Shown here: piece after piece, positions 27,438 to 41,206 of the stretch
Numbering within the stretch: the stretch's first letter is position 1
Layout of the letters: the number at the start of each line of letters is the position of its first letter
Assembly (NCBI GenBank): GCA_013398015.1
Contig: VZRR01012719.1
Location: forward strand, 466,357-530,356
DNA: 64,000 nucleotides
Source of the DNA: Oreocharis arfaki
Taxonomy: Eukaryota; Chordata; Aves; Passeriformes; Paramythiidae
Direction of reading: 5' to 3'
Translations under genes and position numbers: made by a program
The notes under the pieces: generated by a model
The model's input: only the letters and a program-made list of their open reading frames with translations
Told to the model about the DNA's origin: nothing
Databases searched by the model: none

Positions 27438-27523
27438 AGTCACTGTGAGGAGCTCAAAATGAAGAAGAAAGATGCAGGGGATTGCATGGAGCAGTGCTCC
27501 CATCGGTGTGTTGAGATGGAAAG
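27438..27523 (+). CDS. TNIP3: TNIP3 coding exon 1 (N-terminal coiled coil; start unresolved)
   Basis: The acceptor CTAATAG precedes 27438 and the donor GTATTG begins at 27524. The frame gives SHCEELKMKKKDAGDCMEQ then CSHRCVEMER, ending two bases into an Arg codon that exon 2 completes exactly. The pattern (CEEL, MEQ, R spacing) resembles TNIP1's CEQLRKEN / LEQRDQAAER coiled coil. ATG at 27459-27461 has A at -3 and could start translation, giving a protein of about 370 residues. If an upstream exon joins in phase 0, the protein is longer. The exon is Cys-rich for a coiled coil (four Cys in 28 residues). Confidence 0.75.
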
Positions 27524-30500
27524 GTATTGACTGTCTTAATGCTACGTGGAAAAACTCCTTTTTACTTCTTTTTTTTTAACACCTACAGTTTCACAAGGTA
27601 ATATTAGTCCTACTGATAATACTGAGAGAATGAAGTACAGTGCAGTGAGTGTCCTCTGCCTTCCAGCTGAGGCTGCCTGGCAGCCACCATAGGCAAGGAG
27701 CTGGCCTGACTGAAGAGAGCTTGTTGTCCTGTCAGCTACTGTATGTTACATTTCCTGTCTGCATTTCCAAATGATTTTCATCTGTCTGTCCTGCTTGTGC
27801 TGTTGGTAGATCACTGAAAATACCTGAGCTCTGTGTGGGAAACATGGACTCCAATGAATCATGGGCTTCTTGTCCTCCAAAGGTTCAGCCCAGCTGTGAG
27901 CCCAGCTCAGCAAGGCATTGCTGAAGCATCCCCACCCTGGCCCAGGCAGAAGCAGGAGGCAGAATGGGCTGTTTGTGGTGAGGCCTGGTTGGAAAAGAGA
28001 GTAGTGGTGTCAAGTACCAGTTAAAAATGTCAGCTGTGCAATTGGGCCCCATCAGTCACAGCTTTCCAGAGGAACAAGCACATGTAAGATGTGAACAGAC
28101 TCCTGGGGCTCCAGCTGAATCCATAGGGCAAGCAGCCAGTCCAGAAGGGGCTGTGGGAGGGACACCATTCCAAAAAGGCACAAACTGAGGCCAGGAAAGT
28201 GCCCTAAAAGGGGCACAAGCTTTTCTAGACAATGATCTTAACAGAAAAAGAGCGAGCACTTGGAAACATCTAGATTTGTCTCCCTTCTTGTCCTTTTAAC
28301 TCTTAGCTTTCAGTTCTTCCAACACTTCGCTGCCACCTCCCCACAGCTTTCTGCATGTGTGCCCTTCAGTGGGGGAATTCATCCGCTCATGTGCTGCTTG
28401 GTGGTTCCGCTTGGCCAAGCTTTCCACCTGATTGATTTTCACTGCAAAAATCAATTCCCTTTCCACTGGTGATCCACACTCAGCTACGTGAGGCCTGGGG
28501 GCTGAGTCTGGGTGACAGTGCCCAGCTTGCTGCCTCTCCAGAGACACAGTTGTTTGCAACTCGCTCACGGCTCATTTGAAGCCTGAGAAAGTTGGTGGAA
28601 ATACTTTAATTGGCTTTCCTGAGGTTTGAACACAGCCCAAATGTGGTCCATCAGGAAGACATTCAATGTCTTGGTAGTATAATTAGGCAGAAGATCCAAG
28701 TGAAAGGGGAATGATGCTCTTTTCCTGATGTACAAGCTGTACAGGGTACAGGAGTGAGGCAGCTGCGTGAAAAACCAGTCCCAAAGGGCAGGAGCATCCA
28801 GGCACAGAGGGAGCAGCACTGTGTGATAAGTAACATCATTTAATGCAAACCAACTAGCCATGGTCTTGTTGCATATTGCAAATTTCCTGTGGGAAGTAAA
28901 CACTGGGAGACACTGCATGCCTGTGCATCAGTAGCTTTCCTTCTCTTCACGGAGTTGGGATGGATTTTAGGTGCAGCTTCACTTAATCACTGGGGCCTTT
29001 TGGCTTATTTTCAGAGAAACCAGATGTGTTTCCATTAAGAACATGCCCCTCTTTTGTTGTCATTTGTGTAATTCTTAAAATTAAGCAAAAGTATTAAAAA
29101 TAATTGTTTCTGCTCACATTAACAGCACACAGCTTCTCCAGATGTGGCATTTGACAGCCCAACAGCTGCTGGCTATTAAATGTGCCTTAAAAGCCCCATT
29201 CCTTTGTCATAAAGGGAACAGAAGTGTAGGGACGTTTATGGGGTGAGAGGCAGATGTTTTGGCTACATCAGATTTGAGGGAAAGTTTAAAGTGGTTTCTC
29301 TGCTATGGTCACAGTGCATGTTTTAACCCCTATCATACGCCTTATGGAGCTCTCTTCTTGTCACTGGGGTGTGATTATTCCTAATCCTGTCCCCTGACCT
29401 GTGGGACATCTCACTCTGAAGACAGCGCAGTTCTTCCAGGTAGATCTCAGCTGCTGCTTGGCTGGCTTTCCAGCTATGCCCTTGAAATATTGGATAAATT
29501 TTTTGGGGGTGAAACTCAGGTTAAAATATTAAGGTAGAAATAATTTGAAATAATGAGTTGCCATTCCCCACCCCCCCCAAACTCTCTTTTTAAGTATATC
29601 CTCATAATCATCAAAGGCAGGTGTTCTTTTTGTGTTTGTCCCAGCACAGTATGCTTTATGCCCAATAAACTATTTTTTATGGTGGTACATGTGAGGTGGA
29701 ACATGGAACTCGTGGGGCTCAATTTCAAGAGTTCTCACTCAAATTCCCAAGCCTAAACTTGGAGTGGAGTGTTGAGTACTGGAATTGCACCAGTGGTCCT
29801 TAGGGAGCTGCACCACGTTGTAACTACTCTCTATCAGCTCAGAGTCTGCTCGACTTGTAAGAACTTACAGGGCTGCAAAACTTGTTTTCTGTAACAAAAG
29901 TCTTTTTGTCTTCTTGGCAAAATTTTATCCTTCCTATTGCTTATTGGACTGGAAATTCTTCGTTACTTTTAGTTTTAACTGGATAAGATTTTAATATTAA
30001 AATCTCAGTGTATTTGCATGAAGAAAAATCTAAGAATTCTACGAAACTGAATTAAAAGAGAGGAAAAATCCTGTAAAATTACATGGAACATAAGAGAATA
30101 GGCTTGTTCTATAGATAAACTGTCATTTTAAAGAATTATATACCTAATTTTATTCCTATTTTAAGTCTATTTCTAGTACAAGTTAGATTAAATATTCTGT
30201 AATTCAGTCTGACTCTCCCCCTTATTCTACAGGCCTTTTTCTGAAATGAAGTCTGTTATCAGCAATAGGGGAAATATTAGCTGAAACAATTTGTCTTGAA
30301 ATTTGCCACATTTTCAATTTATCTGACCAGTTCATTCTCCATAATTCAAGCGCAGAAATTTCTTTCTTTCCATGAATTTATTCCCTAGGATTAGCCAAGC
30401 AAGGATCCTACATCCCAAATGCCCACCCAAGGGGATGAAGCACATGTTTTACCATTAGACTCTGGAATTCATTTCCCATCAAAATATGCCTCCGTGGTGT

Positions 30501-33500
30501 TGGCGTCTGGCTGTAAATCCTGGTTTAAAGCCTTTTTTCACAATTGTTTATAGTGTGTATTTGTCCTTTCACCAATCACAAGAGCACACCACCCTTGAAA
30601 TTAATATTTCAAATAGAATTATATGGCTTTGGTATTAATATTGTGCAATAAATGCCTTGGGACGTGTTGTAGTTATGTCCATTGTTGCCATGTAACTGCC
30701 ATGAGTAAGGAATAATGCCAGGTCCTAGTGAAAAACAGGGAGAGCCAAGAGATGCAAAACTGGGACTCTTAAGGAGCTGCTACCTGCTTATTTGAGAAGC
30801 TTCTGTTTTTCAGCCTTCAATCTATGCTGCTCAAGGCCAAAGGATGGGGCTGATCACGTTCTGGCTCTCAGCTTAAAAATGGAATTGCAGTAAAAAGTAC
30901 GCAAGCATTTATAAACAAACGATCATTATTACTTAGAGCATTATACTATTACAAATAATACCAATAATTATAAATAGATAGGCCAGTGGAGTCTAGAAAC
31001 TGAAATGATGCAAAGATGTACCACGGAGTAAGAAGTGAAAACCATTTTAAAGGCAGCAAGTTGAACAATGTGGAAGAGATGAAAATGCCTTTAGTGGGGT
31101 GCACAGTGAAGTTCTGCATGGATGTGACAACTTGTACATCAAAGGGAACAGGCCTAATTTCTTATTCTTGGAGGACATGGCTTTTCAGATATGACATGGA
31201 AATTGTAAGGAAGGTTGGGCTCTTTTCTTTCCCTGCTGCCTGTTAAAACTTTTGCTGGGAGACCAGCTTCTTTCATTACAGCTGTACCTTCTGCTTCCAT
31301 GTCAAATGTCTTAATTTTTCAAAAAAAAAAAAAGGAAATTTTGCAACTAACTCAAAGTTTACAAAGAAGAGTTAACATTCTGGTCTTTTATTGTCTCCTG
31401 CAATAGTCACAGCTTGCTATGTGTAGTTTTTATATCTTTGTATACTTTAGAAAGCTTTGGCACATAGAAGGGATATACTTTGTCCTATATGATCACAGAA
31501 AAACGCTTTTTATATTTTCTGAAAAGTTTTAATGGTACAGAGGTGTATCTGTGAACTCCAGGAAACCAAAAGCAGTTTTGAAAACTGTTCTGAGGAGAAT
31601 CTGAATGCTGTGTGCCCTCTAGAGCTGTCCAGGGGAAGCTCTGTTAGTCAGCTTGTCTTGGTCTAGGGTAGCTCCTAATCACGAGTCTCTTGATGTACTC
31701 AAGCACTCAGAGCATCTGTGTGCTCTGAAAGTCCAGATTCAAAATCAGATCTACACACCAGATATGATTAATGTTCTACCTCACCATAAATGTGTCCTTC
31801 TGATTATCAGAGTGGCTGGTAATGAAGTGCAAAGAAATGCACTAATAGTTTCACAGTCTAAAAATGAAGTTGCTTTCTGACTTTCATGATAATCTTCAGA
31901 CACACGGATATTACAGAGCAGAAATTGGTTTGTAGGGATCTGAGCCTTTTGTACTTCCCTTTCTTTTGCCCAGGCACAGCTGGGTCTGGCTCTTGCCCCG
32001 GTAAGTCCAGAAAGAATAATGCAGAGAGACAAGGGTAGGAGCAGCTGGAGGTGAATATCATTTACAGCTACAACATCAAACTGTGGGGAGCAGAGCAGAG
32101 GAATGAACGCTTCCTGGCTGAAAAGAAATATTGAAAGCCAGCCCCCCATGTTTATGGGGTATTTCTCAGCTTGGTTCATGCTCTGACCTCAGGAGGTTGT
32201 GGTCACACATCTCCACTTGCTGTGGCTGAACCAGCAGCAGAGCTGAGTGCAGGCTGCCTAAACACTTGCTGTTGCACTCTTGCCAGATTGCTGCTCATCT
32301 TTTACTGTCCCCAGGGCTGCACCTAGACATTGCTCCTTTGTTCTGAGTATTTTTTTTCTTAGGCTAAACTGCTTTGTTTGTCTTAAAAGAGTTCAAGAAG
32401 CACTGGCTACTTTGACCGAGCTGAGGGAGTGGGTTGTGCTGGCAGCTGGGGGTGGTAAATTGCAGCAGCGTGTGGCTGCTTCCGTGCTGTGGCTTTTTAG
32501 TTCTTCTGAGTGGCCTCAGAAGCAGCGAAGGCTCTGCACAGGGTATGTGCACCTCTGTTACACAGAGCTGTCTCAGACAGCATCAGGAACTGCAGTCCAA
32601 ATGGGCTGAAGGTGCTGTTTTCCAGGGAAGCGCACTTGTGAGTGCAGAGTGCTTGCTCTGCCGGCTGCCTGAGATCCAGGAGCCTCAGCACAGAATTGCT
32701 TAAGAAAAGGTGCCACTTGCCCTGGCTTATTCAGGATTTTGCAACATTTTGCCAGACACAGAAGGGCTGGATTTCTTTTGCAAGGTTCATTGCTTTCCTT
32801 GTGCAGTTTTCTCCGTGAGCTGCCACGCGGTGCCCGTGCTGCTGCCGGGGCTCACCTGCAGCCCACGCACAGCTGAGGCTTTGGAAACTGCCACCAGCCC
32901 TCAGAGCAGCTGCAGCCTCCTGCACCACCGTGGAGTTCATGAAAATGTGCCTTGGGAAGGTCTTGCTTTTAATCCTCATGGCCATGAAATTAAAGCATGT
33001 CCATCTACCAGCAGCAAATAAAAAAAAAGCAAACCCTCTAGAATTTTACTAGTCCTTACTTGCTACTGGTGGTATTTTATTTCCTCTTGGAAATGATTTT
33101 GTATCCATGCTTAGTGAAAATACATTTCTGTTACAGTCTCTGTGTTTTAAATATGGAGCATTATATGAATCATTCTATCAAAATGAAATCCACCACACTT
33201 ATTTACTCTTATGATTAAGATGGATGGCTTTGTTTATTGAGTAATTTTATCAATTTCGCTTCAAGAGTTTCCTCAGAGCCTGCAGTGCAATCCTTGAGGA
33301 TTGGCTGTCTAAACTTCAGGAAGTATAATTGATAAACTCCTACTGCTTTCACTTTGTGGTTTTTTTTGGTGGTTCAAATTAAGAATTTTGTATTTTCTGC
33401 CTAAATCAAGAACTTATCTTGCTGTAACAGATTGGTGATACTTTTGAGCCTTGCAGTTTGCTTTCTGGTCATGCATTACTTATATTTAGAATTGGTTTAA

Positions 33501-34299
33501 TTGATTAGGCAATAAAAGTCTAAGCTTACAAAAGAGATGAATCTTCCTTGATAACTTGGGTTGATCTAGGAGATTTAGGGGGTTGTGTTAATTATGCCTC
33601 AGTTAATTATCTGGAAGTCACATTCCACCATTAGAGTGTATCGAGCGAATCAGCCCTAGTTGCTAGTTAGTTCTGTGAATTTGGAACAAGACCTTATGTG
33701 CACCCAAGTCCTGTTATGTCCTTAGCAGAGAGACTGAAAGAAAAGATTTTTCCCACCAAAAAAATATAATTTTAAGTGTTTACAACAGACCAGTTTTTTA
33801 CAAGATACGAATGTTTTTAGAAGGAGCCTTTAAGGAAAAAAATTGAAAATGCCTGTCAGATGTCTGTTACAAAGTTAGAGAAAACAAAATGTGCCATCAA
33901 AAGACTCTGAACTGAGCATCTAGCTTTAGCAGCTCTAAACCTATTCAACTATTCTGATTGCATTTTTGCTGAAGTTGAATTTAAAACTCTTGAAATTCCA
34001 TGTGAGTGGGTGAGGTTGAGGGCACGTGGCAGACTTCACGTAATCCCCAAAAGGGTCGATTTGGATTTTGTAGATGAAATGCAGTAAAATTCATAAAGAC
34101 TGCTTGTGTAAGTATTTTAAATGAGTTTCTGTCACAAAGCACTTAGAGACTGTGTGTCACTGCTCTGGTGCTCTCTGCTTGTGTTACCAGGAAGGAAGGG
34201 AGCAGGAGGCTGGTGCAGGACCAGCTCTGCATTCTCACATTGAGAAGAGAGCCTCGAATTCTGGTGTAAAGTTTAACATTGCTTTTCTTTCCTAAGCAG
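27524..34299 (+). other. TNIP3: TNIP3 intron 1
   Basis: This 6.8-kb intron has donor GTATTG and acceptor CCTAAGCAG. Open frames on both strands lack recognisable content. Nothing else of note was seen. Confidence 0.75.
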
Positions 34300-34432
34300 G
34301 TGTGAAAGTAAAGAGCTGGATGTTGAAATAAGGAACCTGATAGGGAAGAGCAACACTTACGAGTCGTGTGAGGACCCCAAGCCTCTTGCCCAAGAGAGGC
34401 TGAGCCCCCAGAGAACTTCGTGTTCCCTTAAG
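34300..34432 (+). CDS. TNIP3: TNIP3 coding exon 2
   Basis: The first base completes Arg from exon 1. The frame reads CESKELDVEIRNLIGKSN and then a Pro/Ser-rich linker (SCEDPKPLAQERLSPQR), ending in phase 0 at ...SLK with donor GTAATC. The first half resembles the end of the TNIP1 coiled coil (EENLELKKLLMSNGN), and the second is a likely disordered linker before ABIN homology domain 1. The exon has no counterpart in the short human ABIN-3 form, so it may belong to a longer isoform. Confidence 0.82.
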
Positions 34433-35026
34433 GTAATCGCAGTGTGCTTTTGCAATGTTTATCTGCCAGGAAGGAGCGTTCAGGGGATGTTCTCTGGGGG
34501 ACTTGACTGTGCATGAAACTTTAGGATTTCTGAAATGATGCAATGAACTTGCTGCACATTTTTTTTTTCCTGATATAGCTACTTTCTGTTATGAGGAAGA
34601 GTGACTGAGAAGGTTTTACAGTGCTTTAAAAGGTCAGCTAAACCCACTGATTATCCTGAGTGTCAAACCCTTTAGCTAGATGTGTCTTTTGGATAACACA
34701 GATCCTCGGAACTATGTAACCCCCAAAACACTGGCATTTTTGATGCATTTGGTAGTTCTGATTTAACTGGAAGTGAGCAGATGTGTGGGACACAAAGACC
34801 TGTGGAAGTGCCAGAAAGGCTTTTAGATGAATAGGAAGAGAGGAGAAGGAAAATGACGGTGATTCAAACCCACACTTCTGTGGTATTGCAAACAGAAAAT
34901 CGTAAGCCACCTGCTAAGGCAGTTGTCTTTGCCAGCAGTGAAGCAGTGGTTAACAAGCCTGACAGAAACTTGTTCTGGGTTTCCCTCTCAGTTTCACTCC
35001 TCTCTCCTGAAATAGCGAGAATAGAA

Positions 35027-35409
35027 GGAATTTCCCTGTTTTCCACAAACTGGAAACAGGAGGAGGGAGGTGTGCAGAGGAGAGGAGTGATTAAACCATG
35101 AATGACATCCACCTGCAAGGAATGACACACTTACCTCTGTGACTCCAGCACGGGATGGGGAGAGGAAAACTCTGAAGGCTGCACCCCGAGGCATGATGCA
35201 GGAAATTGGTGAGGAGCTAAAAGGGAGATGACTCTCTTCTATGAAGTCTGAAATTACACACAGCTCCTTTCACATGTAAACCGCCGTCTCCAGAATGACT
35301 CATGACCTCGGGGCATGAAGCGGAGCCGAGCCTAAGGAGACAGCCCAAGGTCAGACCAGTGGGATTAGAAACGGTGAGAGAGAAGCCACAGGCAGGGATG
35401 GGGATTCCC
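35027..35409. promoter_or_regulatory. TNIP3: Intronic NF-kB / AP-1 motif cluster, possible internal promoter
   Basis: GGAATTTCCC at 35027-35036 and GGGGATTCCC at 35400-35409 are full kB consensus matches. ATGACTCAT, centred on TGACTCA at 35296-35302, is a perfect AP-1/BATF site. The surrounding 35.28-35.46 kb is locally richer in CpG than the rest of the intron. Known short ABIN-3 isoforms lack the residues coded by exons 1-2, so an internal promoter here would make sense. A donor at 35423 (GTAAGC) follows an ATG at 35399 and nine in-frame codons ending in phase 0, compatible with exon 3. The motifs are observed; the promoter role is inferred. Confidence 0.4.
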
Positions 35410-38400
35410 GGGTGCAGGGGAGAAGTAAGCACGGTGAAGCAGAAGTCATCGCAGAACCAAGCTCTGAAATTACAAATGATCCATGGGGACACCTGGTTCC
35501 ACATGTTAGCCTCCCCCCAGCAGAAGGAGACATAGGAAAGGATTTGGGGAATGTGGGGAGGAAAGAGAAAGGATGTGCTTACCTGGACCCTTTCTGAGGG
35601 GTGCTGCAGTGCTTCAAACAGGAGACCGTGGCAGTATTTTCTCTGTCGTGCTTTTATGCTCTTTGCATTTATAGCACTTCTTGCCTGTGAAAGGTGTGTG
35701 TGTGTGTGTGGTTTTCAGAGCTTAAAGAGGGACAGTTTGTGGTATTTCTGCGCTAGACACATGCTGGCTATTTTTTATTCTTACTTTTAAGTCAAGCAGC
35801 TTTCCACTTGGCTGGTTATTGAGCTGGGCTTCAAGTGAGTGACAGCTTGATAGTTCTGAGGAGCTTCAACAACCTCAGTGTAAGGTGCTAGGAGTCCATG
35901 TCTTGAATTGTTTTGGGAAAGGAGGTCATATTTTTAACACCTAGTAGACTCTGTGAAGTGTATGAAACAGTATTAAAGCCCCCCCGCTTCCACTAGAAAA
36001 TATCGTTTTGTGAAATGATTCTGATTTGCACTTAAAATGAGGGGCAGATTATATATTGAAGAGTTAGGAAAAAGTTAATAATGAAACAAAAGTGTACCCT
36101 TCCCTATAGTGTCAGTCATTCACCAGGAAGTTATTTGTCAGAGCCAGCAGCTCATTTTCATTCTGTAACTTTTTTTCTGGAGTGAAGAGTACAAATTGCA
36201 CTCTGCAGAATGGCATTTCCATCTGACTTTAAGGCTAATCTGTAAATGTCTGTAAACATACTCCCCTTTTTCTCAGGATCTTTTTTCCATAAAAATTTAT
36301 GACATTAGTGTGGTTTTAAATGCAAATATTTGAGAGAAAGAAAATGTAGGTCTGCAGAATGAACTCATTCTCAGCACATCCTTCAGACTATGATTGCTTC
36401 ATGTGTACTCCTTCAATTGCAGCTGGTCCTGATGCTGCATTCTCCATTCCAGGAAAGGGAAAAGATTTGCATTTTTTAGATTTACATATTGTCATCCAAT
36501 TATTTTTACATGAAACTCGGATTTTCATCATCAGGCCTGAGCTTGCAACTGCTCAGGTACTTGGGAGGCCATGCCCTTATGGTTAGTCTGGTGGAAAACA
36601 GTGGATAAGGGAAATCCTGAAGCAGGAGCCTGTGCTGTGTTTAATTTACTCTGAAACCACTTCTTGCTCTAATTTTATCTGGTTCCCACGTATTAAGACA
36701 CAAATTTGCATCTGCACCTATTTTTGTGTCAGAGGGAGCACGTAACTGAGCAGCACAAAAGGCTGAGGCTGACACACTTACTGGAGGGAAAATCCCTTTC
36801 GGGCACACTTCTCTGGTGGGACACGGGGGCCAGCTTGAGGCAGGAAGAGGCAGATTCTTCTTCTGGTTCAAGAGCCAATTTTATTCTTCAGCTAAAATCT
36901 CTCATTTTTTACCATTTCACCACGTGCCTCAGAATGGGAAAAGGGGTCACAATGGATATTGTGGCAAGCACTGCTGGCATAACAGCTTCAGCAATGAAGG
37001 AGGAAACAAAGCTCAACTGAAACATAAGCAAAGTGAAGGCTCCTCAAAAGCCACCAAATTTTGACCCAAGTAACCTCAGAGTTAATCTAGCTTCTACAAG
37101 TCTGCAACTGAACGATAAATAAAAATAAATTTAAAAAGAATCTCCAAAAAATCTCACAGCAGTTGTATGATCAGCTAGGAAGAGAACAGAAAAAGATGAC
37201 TATGTCATTTTGTAGCATTTATCATCAAGGAAAGCCTCACATTTGCTTGCATCAAGCCTTTTAATGGTTCTTGGTTTCACTGCAGTTACTGAACAGACAG
37301 TTTTCAGAAGTGAGAAATGGTTTTCATTATCTGAATTTATGAGTGATATTTTGTAATACCGTGACACAAGTTGTTCCCAGAATTAAGATCCAGCACTCTG
37401 AAAATGAGAACTTTTGTCTTGTTGTGGTGCTGAGGCCTGAGAGAGGATTCAGCGCTGGCCAAAACTCCAAGCCTTTGATTTTTCTCCCACTGCAAACTTC
37501 CCAAAGATGCCTAAAAGGCTTTTATGCTCAGGAAGCTCAGGTCTTCCAAAATACAAACCAAAATATTTCTCATTTTAAACAGGGCACTGAAAAAAAAAAA
37601 TCTCAAAGCTGCTAATAGGAATGACAGAATATCATGGAAATAAAATAGAAATTAAGAAAAGGCTTCAAAGCTGTTGTATGCTGCCACTTGGGAGTTAACT
37701 TAGGGAGTGTGAGGGGCAGCAAATCCTCCCATTTGCTTCCTGGAAAGCTTTTTCCATACCTGGCAGATTTTTAGGTTTGTGACTGCATTTACAGTCTAGT
37801 TGTCAACTGGAATTTTCCAAGCAATTTAAAACTGTGTATTTGGTTCAATAGCTTCAAACGAAGTATAAATGCTTCAAAATATTTTTGGGGTTTTTGAGTT
37901 CTGAAGCCTGATAGTTCTCCAAGAGTCCTTCTTTTAAGGATTTCTGTATATCTCAGGTTTCTGAAGTACCGTTGTACAGCTAAGTTTTTCTTGATTGTAT
38001 AGCAGTAGATATAAACAAATGTAGTGTCTTTATCTCTGCAATATCAGTGAAAATGGATGTTGTCATCTCCTTATCTTTCTTTTTGCTGCTATTAATTCTT
38101 TTCACAGAGACAGGCAATGATTTTGCTTTAACCTCTCCCAGTTTTTGCTGGAAGAATACCACCACCTCTGAGGAGCTTCAGTTTTTGTTCCCTACTCACT
38201 GGCATTTCTTCTGTTCGTACAGATTTCAGACATCGCTTTCTCTCTCCAGTCTGTTCTTACATGGCAACCAGTTATCCATAGGAATGCTAAGCTGGATGAG
38301 ACAGGCACTGAAAAGTACTTTAGTCTTAGTTCTATTCTGTCAAATTTTATATAAAATCATTCACTTTCAGTAGTCATTGATGCAGTCATGAAGAAATCAC

Positions 38401-41184
38401 CAACAAAGGACTCGGTGTCCTAATGTCCAGGTAGCTTTTCAGGAAACTAGTCAGCTCTCCAGGAAGCTGTTGTGACCTAGCTTACAGTATTAACCAAGGT
38501 CTCAGCCTCATGCTCTCTTCAAAGTAATTTGAGCATTAATATCTTTCAAGTGGGAGCTGTGATTCATGAGTAGGGCCGCGCCCTGGGTTTGCTCTTCTGT
38601 CCCCGCTGTGGGGACCATTCAGCACCTCCCTCGCCACATCCCAGTGTGCTCTTGGGAGGAAACCAGAAATGGGCTGCTTTATCTTTGCAGGCCAGATCAT
38701 AAAATGCAGCTGTTCAACCTGAGCTTTCTCCCAGAGCTGAGGTGCTGATGAGACTGGTGAGAGTGGGAGCTGGGGAAGGGGCAGTGTCTGGGCTTGAGAG
38801 TCATCACCCTCGAGAGCAGATGTGCAGTGAGCAAGGTTTATGGTTGTATTTTTATGGATCTGATGCTCAATGCTGGTGCTTTAGACTCTTTGCACGAGTT
38901 TGTAGTCTTCAATGCTGTACCTGATATGCTCAAAGACTAGTTTTGATATAGGTACAGATTAAATGCTTCTAATTTTTGATGGGTAGGATGACTCCTACAT
39001 AGAATCTGAAATGTCTTCATTGAAATAACCTTTGTTTTTTAATTTTTCTCTTATATATACCACAAGTTTTCCAGCTGCTCCAAAAACCAGGAGAAAAACA
39101 GAAAGAACCTCAGAGTAGCAGGATATATTTCATATGCAAATATTATAAAATAGTAGCTTTGTTCCAAATTGGGGGTTGTATCTTGCGAAGGAGGAGTTGT
39201 TCATTGTGAACCAGAGATCTGGAATGTGGCTGCGAAATTCCAGCATTTCACAGGATTGCTTTGCTTTGTCTAAATCCTTTTTGGGAAGTTGAAAGAATTT
39301 GTATTATTTTATGTCAAGTTTCACAGGATAGCTTTTATTCTGTTCCTTGGAAGTGGAATAAGGAATCTCTGCTGCCACTGCAAAAGCCATAGACCCAGAG
39401 ACCTTTCCACAGTAAGGAGCAGGATTTTTCTTTCGTGCTTCCTTCTGAAATCCATCATTATTCAGAACTCCAAGACTGAAGATGAGGATACTCTGCACTT
39501 TTCTGTTTCATTCTGACTTTGTATAAGAAGTCTGTGGAAGCCTTTTCTTTGTTAATCTTTCCTGTGGGATTAACCTGGTAGGGTTAACATCTTTCTCCAG
39601 ATGGGAAACTAAGGCACAAGTCTGGAGTGTTGGGTACCTTTGAGTGTTCAAGTCTTGGGTAGCTTGAAGCTGGATCTGAGCTTAGGTAAGGCAAGTAACA
39701 GAAGTGCAAATAAAAGATCTATCATTCTTCATCTTTGTGCAGCTTTTCTTTGGGGAAACATATCAATTTTCCAATTATGATTTTCCCCTAAACATCTTGG
39801 GGTTTTTGTGTGGGGGTGCTCTTCCCTGTAGCTGTTAACAGACTTTGCTGTTGCTCCTTTAGGAGCGTGACTCACTCGTTTTTCTGTTCTGATAGTTCAC
39901 TCTTAGTGTCAATAATTGTTGTAATTACTTAAGTCCTTTTTTATAACTGGAAGCAGGGATAGAAAAGCCTGTCCTCTTACTGAAAAAGCAAATACCCTTC
40001 CTTCCCTTACACATGCAACTTCCTCTCTGGGGTGAACTGGCCAGGCAATTGTGATTTCCATGCACACAAAGCAGAGAGCTGCCTTGCCTGGCACATTAGT
40101 CACAGGCATTGTGCTTCATCCCTTCTGGGAAGCCCCAGCCAGGAAGGAGGAAAAGGTTAGAATCAGAATTCCACCACTTCTTTCTGGACCTTGGCTGCTT
40201 CCACAGGCAGCACTCCTGGACTTCTGGGTCTTAAAGCAATTCTCCTGCTCCTTTAGCCAACATAAAATCTCTGTTTCATTGCTCTTCTTCTTCCAAAGAC
40301 CCACAGTGAAGGAAACGCTCCGGGCCGGCTTGGATGCACCTGGGCAGGTGGGAGTGACATGGAAGCTCCAGCAGAACCACTGGAAGTAAGTGACTGTGAT
40401 GGCTGTTCTCTGAAGTGTTTGCTGATTAACAGGGGCTGGTGCAGGTCACTTTGTAGATTGACAATTTCGGGCTCAGCTTTGTGTTCTGATAGATTTTTCT
40501 GAATGATTTAAACTGTGTAAGAGGGGAAGGAAACGGTAGAAATATTTTTGCAGATGGCATTCTTAGAAAGAAGCCCTTTCCTAATGGGGTTTTCTTTACC
40601 CTCCAGGGTACAAAGGGTACAAAGTGGTTCATTTGAGTGACCCAACGACTTGTGTGAGCAGCATTTGGGCTAGTTGGTGCCAAGTGTGTGTGTAGTTGTT
40701 GGATTTGTTGGTTGTCCTATCACTTTATTAGTATTCTTAAATATGCACTTCAATATATGCCTAGGGCCCAGATGCTGAAAGCAATTCAGCATGTGAATAA
40801 CTCCATTAGCTGCCAGGTGTTGCTTCAGATACTCCAAATTAAACATGGCTGTGAACTACAAGAGGAGGGATTAAGTGTTTTGTGGCTTGACAGTCAAGGG
40901 CTCCACATTAGAGTTCAGCAGGACTGGCCATGGGGCAAATATGTGGTTGGGATTTTTGCCTTTGAAAAGACACAGCAAAACTGCTCTTTGATCTTCATTG
41001 GTATTCAGCCTTAAATTCTCTATCTAAAGAAAATTTATTCCAGACCTCATAAGTGCTCACACTATAATTCTAGCTTTTCATATATTCGTTGAGAATTTAG
41101 GGAGGAAAACAAAAATCCCTGAGTATGTATCTGAACAGAGTATGTTCTATTTTTATGAGAATGTCTCCTTTTTTTCCAGTACAG

Positions 41185-41206
41185 CTCTCTCTCTCTCTCT
41201 CTCTCT
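41185..41206. repeat. (CT)11 microsatellite
   Basis: Eleven perfect CT units in intron 2 of TNIP3, likely to be length-polymorphic. Confidence 0.95.

Noticed and set aside
39076..39120. Lys/Glu-rich segment after a CCAG acceptor in intron 2, considered as the pre-AHD1 exon
   Set aside because: No acceptable donor, and poorer match to LEKQRKE than exon 3.
40303..40386. Possible extra TNIP3 exon before a strong GTAAGT donor in intron 2
   Set aside because: The sequence has no match to the family, and exons 2 and 3 already join in phase 0. Exon 3 at 41873-41962 supplies the expected pre-AHD1 residues.
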